A model generated the notes under the pieces. The model saw nothing but the letters and a program-made list of their open reading frames with translations, had not been told where the DNA came from and made no database searches. Shown here one piece after another: positions 1 through 8,554 of a stretch of DNA of 64,000 nt. The translations under genes and the position numbers were made by a program. The stretch spans positions 62,001 through 126,000 of the forward strand of contig JACPCR010000054.1 in assembly GCA_016179685.1 (NCBI GenBank). Reading direction: 5' to 3'. The stretch comes from Planctomycetota bacterium (GTDB taxonomy: Bacteria; Planctomycetota; PUPC01; JACPCR01). The stretch's first letter is position 1; each line of letters starts with the position of its first letter.

Positions 1-394
1 TCAGGATGTAGCCCTTGGGATCGACGATCACGCCCGTGCCGGTCCCCCGCTGCTCGGGCCAGCGTTCACGGAACTGAGGGGGCATCCAGCGCTTGAAGAG
101 GTCCTCCGGAATGGAAAAGTCGTCGAAGAGCTCCTCCGAGCGCGGCGGCCATCGGAAATGATGCTCCCGGCGGCCGGAACGCTGGGTGACGCCCATCTTG
201 CGGACGGAGCTGACATGAACGACCGCGGGGCGCACCTCGCGGGCTATGCCGGCGAGGGCCCGGGACATTTTCTTGAGCAAGGCGACGTCTTCGGGGTCCG
301 CGGCCTGGCCGGAAACTGGAAGCGAAAGCCCTGCGGAGAGGACAAGCCATGAAAGGATGCCGAAGTAACCGGACCTCCAAATCGCGTGCGACAT
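1..394 (-). CDS. HtrA/DegP-family serine protease, N-terminal 131 residues (cut by window edge)
   Basis: The frame is open from an ATG at 394 to the window edge. The start is preceded by AGGAG at a normal distance. The product begins with a signal peptide: a hydrophobic stretch at about residues 10-28, with likely cleavage near SGQA-AD. A charged linker follows, and at about residues 117-131 the stretch GTGTGVIVDPKGYIL, typical of the first strand of the trypsin-like domain in periplasmic HtrA/DegP proteases. The catalytic His, Asp and Ser and any PDZ domains lie outside the window, so activity cannot be judged. It is transcribed divergently from mgtE. The family handles misfolded envelope proteins. 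Confidence 0.85.
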   Translation of the reverse strand, partial: MSHAIWRSGYFGILSWLVLSAGLSLPVSGQAADPEDVALLKKMSRALAGIAREVRPAVVHVSSVRKMGVTQRSGRREHHFRWPPRSEELFDDFSIPEDLFKRWMPPQFRERWPEQRGTGTGVIVDPKGYIL

Positions 395-931
395 GGACGA
401 CAATCTCCTGAGTGGATGCGGGAACAGGAAGAATATTCGCAAGGCGAGAGAGCCGTAGCAGGCTAACCCGGATTCTTCCTCACCCGGGATGAGAAATCTT
501 GGCTCACCATAGCCTCCATGGGGCCCTTCGGGTCGCGCCCGATGCGCTTCCCACAACACCAACTACGCAATGGTCTGAAGTTTGTTGGAATCACAGCTTT
601 TGTCCCGTGCGGCCAGGCGATAAGATGACTCCTGGGTCCGGCACAGCCTTTCATTCCATCTTGTCTCTCGATCCGAGGGGTCGGAGCTTCCGGGGAGACG
701 CCTTCCAAGACTCCGGCGCTTCCCGGTAGCCCGATTCCTGGAATCTCCCGGCTTCGGGTCTCAGCCGCACGCGTGCGCTCCTGCCGGCGAGAACTCCAGG
801 CGGCCACCCTTCGGTTCGGGCTCGGTGAGCTTCCGTTCGCCCGGCTCGCGTTCGGTGCGACGTTGTTTCCGGCGCGGATCAGGGGCGAGCCCGGTCGCCC
901 TCACCGACCATCGGCCCCTCCGAGGTGAACC
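395..931. other. Divergent intergenic region between htrA-like gene and mgtE
   Basis: About 540 bases with no supported gene. It must hold the promoters of the two divergent genes, but no convincing -35/-10 pair stands out. There is a small inverted repeat (CCGGG arms, 468-488). The Mg-sensing M-box leader sometimes found before mgtE was looked for and its conserved blocks were not recognised. Confidence 0.5.
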
Positions 932-2290
932 ATGGAGATGTCCCACTTCGCTCGACTGGTCGTCCCCGACATTCATGAGATCATGCAGAGCGGGGACTGG
1001 GATGCGTTGAAGGAGTTCTTTCTGGAGCTGCACCCGAGCGACGCGGCGGAGCTTCTGCGGGACATGCCCAATCCGGACGTGGCGGACATCATCCGACACC
1101 TGCCCTATCCCTTCAACGTGGAGATTTTCAAGAAGCTGGTGGAGAGCGACCAGGCGGAGGTGGTCGTTCTGCTCGGACGCCGCGAGATGGCCCGGCTGAT
1201 CGAGCAGATGGCCCCAGACGACCGCGTGGACCTGCTGCGGCGTCTGCCCGAGGGGACGATTGAGGCCCTCCTGCCTTCGCTCGCCCAGGTCGAACGCGAC
1301 GACATCCGCCGGCTGCTCACCTATCGCGAGGGCACGGCGGGATCGCTCCTGACCACGGAATATGCCTCCCTGAGCCCGGATTTGACCGTCGAGGAGGCCC
1401 TGCAGCGACTAAGAAAGATCGCGCCCGACCGCGAGACGATTTATTACATCTACATCGTCGACCCCAGCCAGAAAGTCATCGGCTTCGTGTCTCTCCAGGA
1501 CCTCGTCATTGCGCCGCAAGCCCGGAAGGTTGGAGAGATCATGAAGACGAACGTCATCTCGATGAACGTGGAGGCGGACCAGGAGGCGGTGGCGGAGGCC
1601 TTCAAAAAGTACGATTTCCTGGCGATGCCCATCGTGGACGATCAGGAGCGGCTGGTGGGGATCGTGACGCATGACGACGTGGTGGACGTGCTCGAGGCCG
1701 AGCACACGGAGGACGTGCAGAAACAGGGGGCCGTCGCGCCTCTCGAGGTGCCCTACTTCACCGCGAACTTCTGGAAGGTGGCCCGAAGCCGGGGCCTCTG
1801 GCTCGCCGTCATCTTCGTCGGCGAGATGCTCACCGGCAGCGTCCTGCGGCACTTCGAGGCGACCCTCCAGGGCGCCCTCAGCCTCGTCTACTTCATCCCC
1901 CTGGTCATCTCGGCCGGCGGCAACTCCGGGTCGCAAAGCGCTACCCTGATCACCCGGGCACTGGCCGTCGGCGAGGTGGGCCTCAAGGACGGGTTTCGGG
2001 TGTTCTTCCGGGAAGGCGGCATGGGCATCTTCCTGGGCCTATTCCTGGGCCTCATCGGTTTCCTCCAGGCGCTCCCGTGGGCCCAGACCTTTCGCCATGC
2101 CCTCTCCGTCGGACTCGCCATCGTCGGCGTGGTCGCCTGGGGCGCCTTCATCGGCGCCATGCTCCCCTTGCTGTTCAAGAAGATTCGGCTCGACCCGGCC
2201 GTCGTCTCGGCACCGTTCGTCGCCTCCCTGGTGGATGTCACGGGCCTGTTGATCTATCTTACCGCGGCCCGCATCATCCTAGGAATTTAA
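932..2290 (+). CDS. mgtE: MgtE-family magnesium transporter
   Basis: 452 residues, the usual length for MgtE. An N-terminal helical regulatory domain (about residues 20-130) is followed by two CBS domains (about 135-260) that sense cytosolic Mg2+. A C-terminal membrane domain of about five helices (280-452) carries the family signature GGNSGSQSATL near residue 330 and the pore motif DPAVVSAPFVASLVDVTG near 421-438, including the conserved Asp of the ion path. The ATG at 932 follows an AGGTG-like site; a second ATG two codons later is possible. Function is Mg2+ uptake through the inner membrane as a homodimeric channel. The next gene starts 89 bases downstream on the same strand. Confidence 0.95.
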   Translation: MEMSHFARLVVPDIHEIMQSGDWDALKEFFLELHPSDAAELLRDMPNPDVADIIRHLPYPFNVEIFKKLVESDQAEVVVLLGRREMARLIEQMAPDDRVDLLRRLPEGTIEALLPSLAQVERDDIRRLLTYREGTAGSLLTTEYASLSPDLTVEEALQRLRKIAPDRETIYYIYIVDPSQKVIGFVSLQDLVIAPQARKVGEIMKTNVISMNVEADQEAVAEAFKKYDFLAMPIVDDQERLVGIVTHDDVVDVLEAEHTEDVQKQGAVAPLEVPYFTANFWKVARSRGLWLAVIFVGEMLTGSVLRHFEATLQGALSLVYFIPLVISAGGNSGSQSATLITRALAVGEVGLKDGFRVFFREGGMGIFLGLFLGLIGFLQALPWAQTFRHALSVGLAIVGVVAWGAFIGAMLPLLFKKIRLDPAVVSAPFVASLVDVTGLLIYLTAARIILGI

Positions 2291-2379
2291 AACTTCTCGG
2301 AACCCCCACTTTCAATTCCGTGGCTCCGCCGGCACGGAGCAGATCGAAATTCCGAGACCGTTCATTGCAAGGAGAACCC

Positions 2380-3273
2380 ATGCCCGCCACCATGCCCTGG
2401 ATTCCCCTGGGGTCCACCATGGATGAAATCCTGAGCCGGTGCGGCCGTCCCATGGCCGCTCTGGCCCGCGGTGAGGTCCCAGCTCTTGTCCTTCGCGGCG
2501 CCTACCCGGCCGATCAGTGCCGCCAGCTCGTCGCCCGGCTCTACGATCGGGGACTCGCTCCCGGCCTGCCGAGGCCCGGGGACCTCATCCCGGACCGGCC
2601 GAAGATCGAGCGCGTGGACGTCGGCACGAGCCTCGGCAACCTGGGCAACAAGCCCGAGGAATTCTTCGCCCATGCCGTGCGCACTCAGGAGCTTTATCGC
2701 ACGCTTTTCGACGGATTCATCCATCCCATCGACCTGATGTACCAGGCCATGGGGAAGCTCGCGCCCGGCAAACGCGTTCTCACGGCGCGGGAAGCGGATG
2801 GACGCCTTTACGGCCCCGCGATCTTCCGCTGCCATCTTCCCCATTGGGGCTACCCGCCCCACATCGATTCCGTGCGCAAGCGGGAAAAGCGAACGGGCTA
2901 TGCCGTCCACCGCTTCGAGCACCAGCTCGCCGGCATCCTCCTGCTGCAATCGCCCGACCGGCTGGAAGGCTACGCCGATTGCGTCCTCTACAACTGTCCC
3001 TGGAACGACGAGGTGGCCCAGATCATGCGCACGGACTTCCTTGGAAAGAAGGAGGCAGACGGGCGAGTATTGGACAAGCGGGGCTTCGACGCATACGCCG
3101 AGAGCCGGGGCTTCGAGCGATATCGCATCGTGCTCACGGAGGGAGACATGTACTTCTTCAACTCGGAGAGCCTCCACGAGGTGCCGCGGTTCGGCGGACA
3201 CCGCCCGCGTATCGTCATGGCCACCTTCTTCGGCTACTCGGAGGACGACCCGGAAATCTTCGTCTGGTCCTAA
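2380..3273 (+). CDS. Fe(II)/2-oxoglutarate-dependent dioxygenase-like protein
   Basis: 297 residues. The ATG at 2380 is chosen because AAGGAG lies 5-10 bases upstream; the longer open frame runs back into mgtE and is a shadow. The protein shows an HxD pair (PPHIDS, near residues 161-163), a distal His in SLHEVPRFGGHRPRIV near residue 266 and a following Arg that could bind 2-oxoglutarate. This is the facial-triad layout of 2OG-Fe(II) oxygenases. The substrate is unknown. A perfect hairpin follows immediately after the stop, so it probably ends a transcript with mgtE or stands alone. Family assignment rests on motif reading only. Confidence 0.65.
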   Translation: MPATMPWIPLGSTMDEILSRCGRPMAALARGEVPALVLRGAYPADQCRQLVARLYDRGLAPGLPRPGDLIPDRPKIERVDVGTSLGNLGNKPEEFFAHAVRTQELYRTLFDGFIHPIDLMYQAMGKLAPGKRVLTAREADGRLYGPAIFRCHLPHWGYPPHIDSVRKREKRTGYAVHRFEHQLAGILLLQSPDRLEGYADCVLYNCPWNDEVAQIMRTDFLGKKEADGRVLDKRGFDAYAESRGFERYRIVLTEGDMYFFNSESLHEVPRFGGHRPRIVMATFFGYSEDDPEIFVWS

Positions 3274-3313
3274 ATATCCGCACAGAAGTGTGAGGGCGCT
3301 TCTGTGCGGATAT
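3274..3313. terminator. 15-bp perfect hairpin plus T-tract (terminator-like; GAAGTG hairpin family)
   Basis: Arms 3274-3288 and 3299-3313 are perfect reverse complements (ATATCCGCACAGAAG and its complement) around a 10-base loop, beginning at the preceding stop codon. CTCTTGTTTTTTT follows, so it fits an intrinsic terminator. It shares the inner GAAG...CTTC core with other hairpins in this window. Confidence 0.8.
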
Positions 3314-3369
3314 CTCTTGTTTTTTTCACTCATTTCTATTCACGGCTTTCTCTATCAGGCGTTTTTCCT

Positions 3370-3397
3370 GTCCAGAAGTGCTCCTGCGCTTCTGGAC
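3370..3397. repeat. Short hairpin with GAAGTGC core
   Basis: Arms GTCCAGAAG (3370-3378) and CTTCTGGAC (3389-3397) around TGCTCCTGCG. It lies just before the next gene's start and has the same core as the hairpin at 3274 but different outer arms. Confidence 0.7.
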
Positions 3398-3416
3398 CGA
3401 GAATAGCGGAGCAGGC

Positions 3417-4196
3417 ATGAGTAAACGATCTCTCACCGTGCTGGTTACTGGAGCGGCGGGCCGAGTGGGCCGGGCCGCAGCTCAGGAATTGAAGGCCCGA
3501 GGACACCGGGTGCGCGCCTTCGACTGCATGCACTCACCGGGCGTCGAGGACTGCATCGTCGGCAACTTGACGGATGCCGAGGCGGTCGCCAAGGCCATGG
3601 CGGGCATCGAGTGTGTGATCCACCTGGCGGCCACGCCGGACGAGGACGATTTCATGTCCAAGTTGCTTCCGAATAACGTCATCGGCCTCTATCACGTGAT
3701 GGAGGCCGCGAGACAGGCCGGCGTCAAACGCCTGATCCTGGCGAGCACGGGTCAGGTCGTCTGGGGTCACGAGGGCCCCTGGCCCATCACGCCGGAGATG
3801 TTCCCGAGCCCTCGCAACTGGTACGCCTCCACCAAGCTCCTCGCCGAGGCAGCCGGCCAGGCCTACGCTTACCGCTACGGCATGAGCGTGCTCGCCGTCC
3901 GGCTCGGCTGGTGTCCCCGCACCTTGGGACACGTCGAGTCCATTGCGAGGAGCGAATCCGCCCAGGACGTCTATTTCAGTCCCGGAGACGCGGGGCGATT
4001 CTTCGCCTGCGCCGCCGAATCGGAGAAAGAGATCCGATTCGCCGTTCTGTTCGCCACCAGCATCCCTGCCCGCAAGGCGCGCTACGACCTCGAGCCAGCC
4101 CGGCGTCTCATCGGCTACGAGCCCAGGGAAACCTGGCCCCAGGGGACGGAGGTTGTGACCGGTGGGAGGGCCCACGAGGGCGGACCAAAGGTTTGA
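3417..4196 (+). CDS. NAD(P)-dependent epimerase/dehydratase, uronate-dehydrogenase-like
   Basis: 259 residues, an extended short-chain dehydrogenase. A nucleotide-binding TGAAGRVG motif lies at residues 10-17, an acidic residue ends strand 2, and the catalytic YxxxK pair (YASTK) is near 136-140. Short length and the segments GLYHVMEAARQAGVKRLILA and LAVRLGWCPR resemble bacterial uronate dehydrogenases, which oxidise galacturonate or glucuronate to the lactone. That finer call is an inference. The ATG at 3417 has GGAGCAGG upstream. Nearby dioxygenase, URO-D and lactonase genes fit a sugar-acid or plant-polymer catabolic neighbourhood, though none is clearly in one operon with it. Confidence 0.75.
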   Translation: MSKRSLTVLVTGAAGRVGRAAAQELKARGHRVRAFDCMHSPGVEDCIVGNLTDAEAVAKAMAGIECVIHLAATPDEDDFMSKLLPNNVIGLYHVMEAARQAGVKRLILASTGQVVWGHEGPWPITPEMFPSPRNWYASTKLLAEAAGQAYAYRYGMSVLAVRLGWCPRTLGHVESIARSESAQDVYFSPGDAGRFFACAAESEKEIRFAVLFATSIPARKARYDLEPARRLIGYEPRETWPQGTEVVTGGRAHEGGPKV

Positions 4197-4386
4197 CGTC
4201 TTATCGCGGTTCAAGCCATGGCAGGGGATCATGAGCTTTTCGCCGCGGACGACCATTTTCGGGCGATAGCAAGGTGTGCCCCTTTGAAGCTTTATCCATG
4301 GGGCGATGTCGAATAGTTGAAAAGCACCGTTCCGCATTCAAAACGTCGTCCCTGCCAACCCTTCATCCCATAAAGAGGTCACCCCC

Positions 4387-5598
4387 ATGAACCTCGATCG
4401 AGAAGCGTTCCTCCGTGACGGTTACCGCATCGTCCGCCAAGTCATTCCTTCCGACCGGCTCGATGCGACTCGCGCCAGCTACGAAATTCTTGTCGAACGG
4501 CAGAAGGCCATCTGGGCACGCAACCGCAAGCCCAACGATCCGCCCGGCGGGGTTTGGGAAATCTCGGCCCAGCCGCGTCTCATGTTGGACACGGCACTGG
4601 CTGAGGAGATTGATGCCCGGACGGCGGCCGCCATCGAGGTCTGGCTGCTCCCCAACGCCCACGGCGTCAGCAGCCAGCTTCTCGACGTGCCGGACGCCTC
4701 CGTCACCCAGATGTTGCTCATGTGCAACCCGGTGAGCGACCGCGGGCCGGCCAACTGGCATCGGGACCTCCATCCCATCGATACCGCCCCTCTTCAGGGT
4801 TACATCGAGGATATCGCCGAAAACGGCCCCAGCTACGTGCAGTGGAATATCCCCCTCTACGACGACAGCGTCCTCTGGGTCGTCCCCGGCAGCCACATCC
4901 GGCTCAACACGGAGGAAGAAAACCGGCTGCTGTTGGAAAACCCGCGTCGGGCACTGCCTCGAAGCATCCCGGTGGAGTTGAAGGCGGGAGACGGCGTCGT
5001 TTACATCCTTCCCATACTCCACTGGGCGAGCCACTACGGCACGAAGATGAGGCGCACCATCCATGGCGGATTCGCCCCCTTCAGCCGCTTCGAGAAGCTG
5101 CATTATGTCCGGCATCTTTCAGCATCGGCCCAGGCGGCGTTCGAACGCTGGTCCCGGCGAAACAACGAGGCACAGGACATCACGGAATCGATCCTCCGCG
5201 CCGCCATCCGCGAGGATGGACGCGCCTTCGAGGCCGGCTTGGAAAGGCTCAGGCCGGGTCTCGGAAGGAAAGGCAAGGACTTGCGGACCGTGTTCCTCTG
5301 CAAGGCAGCTTATTTCATCTTCCTCAACAAGCATCCGGAAACGGAGAATGTGCCGGTGCGCATCCGCAACGCCAGTCGGGCGCAACACCCGATCACTTTG
5401 AACTGGGGCCCCGCGTTTTCCGAGCGATTCACCGTGCAGGAAGCGGAAGCCTTGTGGGAGCGATTCAGCCCACTCGAGGCCAGGCTGCAGTCGGACCGGG
5501 AGCACTTCGAGCCCGGCTTCCAGGCGGAGCCCATGAGGCACTACTTCAGCCGCATGCCGCACGAAGTGAGCATGGAAGCTTTCCTCTCCACTTGGTGA
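4387..5598 (+). CDS. Phytanoyl-CoA dioxygenase (PhyH) family protein
   Basis: 403 residues. The metal-binding HxD is in WHRDLHP near residues 124-127. The segment WVVPGSH that follows it in PhyH proteins is present, and the distal His region (LPILHWASHYGTKMRRTIHG, about 208-227) supplies the third ligand and a 2-oxoglutarate-binding Arg. PhyH enzymes are non-haem Fe(II)/2OG oxygenases; substrates of the many bacterial paralogues are mostly unknown. The C-terminal 150 residues are an extra helical region beyond the catalytic fold. The ATG at 4387 follows an AAAGAGG site. It converges on the URO-D gene at 5704. Confidence 0.85.
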   Translation: MNLDREAFLRDGYRIVRQVIPSDRLDATRASYEILVERQKAIWARNRKPNDPPGGVWEISAQPRLMLDTALAEEIDARTAAAIEVWLLPNAHGVSSQLLDVPDASVTQMLLMCNPVSDRGPANWHRDLHPIDTAPLQGYIEDIAENGPSYVQWNIPLYDDSVLWVVPGSHIRLNTEEENRLLLENPRRALPRSIPVELKAGDGVVYILPILHWASHYGTKMRRTIHGGFAPFSRFEKLHYVRHLSASAQAAFERWSRRNNEAQDITESILRAAIREDGRAFEAGLERLRPGLGRKGKDLRTVFLCKAAYFIFLNKHPETENVPVRIRNASRAQHPITLNWGPAFSERFTVQEAEALWERFSPLEARLQSDREHFEPGFQAEPMRHYFSRMPHEVSMEAFLSTW

Positions 5599-5703
5599 CC
5601 TGTCCTTGCATTTCCATCGAGCCCCTCTCTTCTCCTATCGCTCTGGCCGTCGCCAATTCCCGCCACCGGAGAGGGTTCGCTTTTCGTCTCGAATCGCCCC
5701 GCC

Positions 5704-6801
5704 TCACCGGTGCGCCAGCTCCGCCGAAAGGTCCAGGTAGAGCCGGATGGCCGCCGGAGGAACGTTCCAGGGGATGTGGTTGCCGATGCACATCATGTAG
5801 CCTCCGGTCCATTGCGCCGTCCCGAGCATCCGTACGACCATGGCCCGGATCTCTTCGGGCCGGTTGCGGTAGAGAATGCGATTATCGCCCTCGCCGGCCA
5901 GAAAGCAGTCCTTGTGCTTCCGGGCGATGGTCCCGAAATCCGTATAGGGTTCGGTGATGATGCCGCGGGCGCCGCACGCAAAGATGTCGTCCGCATAGGC
6001 GTCCATGCGGCCGTCCGCCATGAAGATCACCTCCTTCCCCGCGGCCTTCACGATGCCCCAGAATTCCTCGTAGCGAGGGAAAATATACCGGCGCATCCAC
6101 GCCGGGGAACACGTCGGGCCCCGGGACGTCACGATGTCATCGTGGCTGATGATGAAATTCACCGGCAGCCGAGCAAATACCCGAAACACCCGGCGGTTGA
6201 TCTCCGCAAATTCGTCCATGAGGCGCTCGAACCGGGGGTCCAGACAGGTCTCCAGGAATTTCTCCCAGCCGAAGGTCAACAGCGGCCACATGAACATGGA
6301 ATTGTAGAAGCCGACGCTGGCCGTCGAGCCCTCGGGCGGCCGGTCCCCCCATTCCGCCGGGTAGCGGCCTCGATACATCTCGTAGAGCTTCTGCTCGTCG
6401 GAATAGTCGCGCGATTCCACTACCGGGATGTGAGTGAAATCGCCCTGCGCCAGAGGCGAAAAGGCGAAAACGTCTTCCGTGGTGCGGAATGGGGCGCCCC
6501 AGTCCCAGTGCCCGCTCTCGCCGTCTCCCCAGCGCACATGCCGTCTCCCGTGCTCATCGACGCGCACGGTATCTTGGGCGAGACCGAGCTTCGGACGCGG
6601 TTTGGGGTCATCCCGTTCCGGGACGCCCAAGCCCAGTAGAGGATACATTTCCTGAAGCTTGAGCCGGCACAGCCGGGGATGCTCGTAATAATCAATGCCG
6701 GTCAGGGCGGTCTCCGCGTCCGGACACGACCAGTGTTCCCAGTGCGGAATCCGGCGTGGCGAAAGGCCCATGTAAGCCAGGTAACGCTCGCTGTAATCCA
6801 T
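5704..6801 (-). CDS. URO-D superfamily protein (methyltransferase-like), copy 1
   Basis: 365 residues of the uroporphyrinogen-decarboxylase fold. Motifs include HDDIVTSRGPTCSP, the Zn-site-like segment MADGRMDAYADDIFACGARG and the closing CIGNHIPWNVPP. Such proteins outside haem operons are usually corrinoid-dependent methyltransferases, or of unknown role, rather than true HemE. It is the third of three minus-strand URO-D-type genes in 4 kb, and no corrinoid-binding protein is next to them. The ATG at 6801 lies just downstream of a 13-bp hairpin that separates it from the preceding gene. Confidence 0.75.
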   Translation of the reverse strand: MDYSERYLAYMGLSPRRIPHWEHWSCPDAETALTGIDYYEHPRLCRLKLQEMYPLLGLGVPERDDPKPRPKLGLAQDTVRVDEHGRRHVRWGDGESGHWDWGAPFRTTEDVFAFSPLAQGDFTHIPVVESRDYSDEQKLYEMYRGRYPAEWGDRPPEGSTASVGFYNSMFMWPLLTFGWEKFLETCLDPRFERLMDEFAEINRRVFRVFARLPVNFIISHDDIVTSRGPTCSPAWMRRYIFPRYEEFWGIVKAAGKEVIFMADGRMDAYADDIFACGARGIITEPYTDFGTIARKHKDCFLAGEGDNRILYRNRPEEIRAMVVRMLGTAQWTGGYMMCIGNHIPWNVPPAAIRLYLDLSAELAHR

Positions 6802-6815
6802 GAACGTTTCTCAAA

Positions 6816-6857
6816 CGAAGCCATGCACTTGAGCGAAGCGCATGGTGCATGGCTTCG
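6816..6857. repeat. 13-bp perfect hairpin between two URO-D-type genes
   Basis: CGAAGCCATGCAC (6816-6828) pairs with 6845-6857; the 16-base loop contains GAGCGAAGCGCAT. It starts right at the stop codon of the upstream gene (TAG, 6858-6860 on the minus strand) and ends 15 bases before the next ATG. It could attenuate read-through or protect the upstream mRNA end. It lacks a T-tract. Confidence 0.6.
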
Positions 6858-8090
6858 CTAACCGCTGGTGAAATCCTCGCTCACCTCGCGGACCAACTGC
6901 ACCCATTGGCGCACACGGTCCGGGTCGCCTTGCACGGTCTCCACGTCTTTCAGCGTGATATCCACGTGGCAGCCGCGGCACGCCGACAGGTCGCGTCGCA
7001 GTATCCGGCGAATGCGGTCCCGGTCGAACCCATAAGCCACCATGTCCGTCGGGTTGGGCCGATAGCTCAGGACAAAGTCCGTGCCGATCTGCTCGGCGCA
7101 CCGGGCGACGTTGGCCGCGGGCGCGGCCGCGATCCTCCGAAGGTTCGGAATCTGCCGAAGGACCCCGATCTTCGCCGTCAAGTTCTCGCAGCAACCATAG
7201 GCGGACAGGGCAAAGTTTCGGATGATCGGGAGCTGATACTGCAGCATGAATTCGTCAAATTGGCGAGGACCGACCTGGGCCAGCTCCTGCGAGGCGCAGA
7301 AATACCAGAGCTTCTTCCGAAGCACTCCGGCGCCGTTCGGGGCCGGGTCCGCCAGCTCCTCCGCATAGGGCATGGCCTGGTTCTGATGGTTCGACAGCCT
7401 CCAGTCGTTCCCCTTCTCCGCCTCCTCCTGCGCCTTCAGAATGCCGTCCCGCATGAAGGCCAGAACCTCGTGAAGCCATTCCGGCCGATCGTACATGTCC
7501 TCCATGATCGGCTGCAAACCCCGCAGGTAGCCAAGTTGCGTGGAAATGTCTCCGCCCCACATCCGATAGACCGTCCCGCGGTCCACGTTGATCGTTAAAA
7601 GGTCCCCGATGGCCTCCTGAAGCCGGCCTACCCTGCGGGCGGTATCTTCCTCATCGATCTGGTGTTTCGGGACCTTCATGCGCCGGAGGTCTTCCTGCCG
7701 CTTGAGGGGCGGGTCCCACCGCGCGGCCCCGCCGGCCAAATTCGGCCGCTCCCATGTGACCGGCAGGCCCCAGAGACCTTCAGGAGGCGTGACGCAGGTT
7801 GCTGCAACGGTCGCCCAAGGCTCGAAAATGAAGTCGTCGCCTAGTGTGTCCAGAAATAGCATCTGGCGGAAAAAATCTTCGTAGGACCGGTAGAAGGGGT
7901 CCTCACATTCGCATCGGGATTGCGGCATCTCGCGCCAGGCGAAGGCGCGGACGTAAATCAGCAGACGCGCCGGTTTCAGACTGTTGTGCCGGCGCCACAG
8001 GTCGCGGCGCTCCTTCTGCACCTCCTTCTGGCAGATCAGGAGGTAGCGCCGGGCCAGCTCCCTTAAAATGGTTTTATCCCGCGTTTCCAA
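6858..8090 (-). CDS. URO-D superfamily protein, copy 2
   Basis: 410 residues, longer and more divergent than the neighbouring copies. The N-terminal 60 residues are a charged helix (KEVQKERRDLWRRHNSL). Later segments GYLRGLQPIMEDMYDRPEWL, AYGCCENLTAKIG and FVLSYRPNPTDMV match the fold of URO-D-like proteins, with YGCCE at the position where corrinoid methyltransferases carry metal ligands. Function is unknown; a cobalamin-dependent demethylase is a reasonable guess. Start is the ATG at 8090. A 460-base gap rich in A+T precedes it and probably carries its promoter. Confidence 0.6.
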   Translation of the reverse strand: METRDKTILRELARRYLLICQKEVQKERRDLWRRHNSLKPARLLIYVRAFAWREMPQSRCECEDPFYRSYEDFFRQMLFLDTLGDDFIFEPWATVAATCVTPPEGLWGLPVTWERPNLAGGAARWDPPLKRQEDLRRMKVPKHQIDEEDTARRVGRLQEAIGDLLTINVDRGTVYRMWGGDISTQLGYLRGLQPIMEDMYDRPEWLHEVLAFMRDGILKAQEEAEKGNDWRLSNHQNQAMPYAEELADPAPNGAGVLRKKLWYFCASQELAQVGPRQFDEFMLQYQLPIIRNFALSAYGCCENLTAKIGVLRQIPNLRRIAAAPAANVARCAEQIGTDFVLSYRPNPTDMVAYGFDRDRIRRILRRDLSACRGCHVDITLKDVETVQGDPDRVRQWVQLVREVSEDFTSG

Positions 8091-8554
8091 TCATTGGCCC
8101 CCAGGATTTTTTTGTAAAAAGCAAATGCCTGTCCAAGACAGTTTTCCACCCCGAGGCCGCATAGACTGTATTTGAAATCAGCTACACTGCGCAATTATTG
8201 CAGCCGTTTGGGTCTCAGGGTGTAACTTCTCCGCGCCGCACACTATACGGGGCCACCCGGTGGGCACCCGGCGGAGAAGTTGAAAGGTGCCAGGTGTCGG
8301 GTGCCAGTTAATTCACGATTTGATGTCCGATTTTCACATAACTATTTTTAAACAAAAGAGTTGCAGTCAGGATCGCCAAGTCATTGCTCTGAGCTCTCGA
8401 TTCATAAGTATCTAATAAATAATAACTTAATATTTGATTGGTCAAGAGTCAGTCAACTTGAGTTGATTCCTGAACCCTGACACCTTTCCGAGCGCTGTTG
8501 GGTGCGGGCTTCGCCCGACTTAAGAACGGAAGTGCCAGGAACTTTTCTGATGGG
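8091..8554. repeat. Intergenic region: dispersed repeat split by an AT-rich insert
   Basis: No gene. Bases 8211-8311 and 8459-8500 are two parts of a repeat whose other copy, in reverse orientation, is at 32102-32217. Shared blocks are GGGTGTAACTTCTCCGCG, GGAGAAGTTGAAAG and CCTGACACCTTTCCGAGC. Here the copy is interrupted by about 150 bases (8311-8460) of distinctly AT-rich sequence. A small GC hairpin (CGGGCTTCGCCCG, 8507-8519) may end the gene at 8555. Confidence 0.6.

Noticed and set aside
760..931. Possible Mg2+ riboswitch (M-box) or other leader before mgtE
   Set aside because: GC-rich with several short inverted repeats, but none of the conserved M-box blocks could be recognised.
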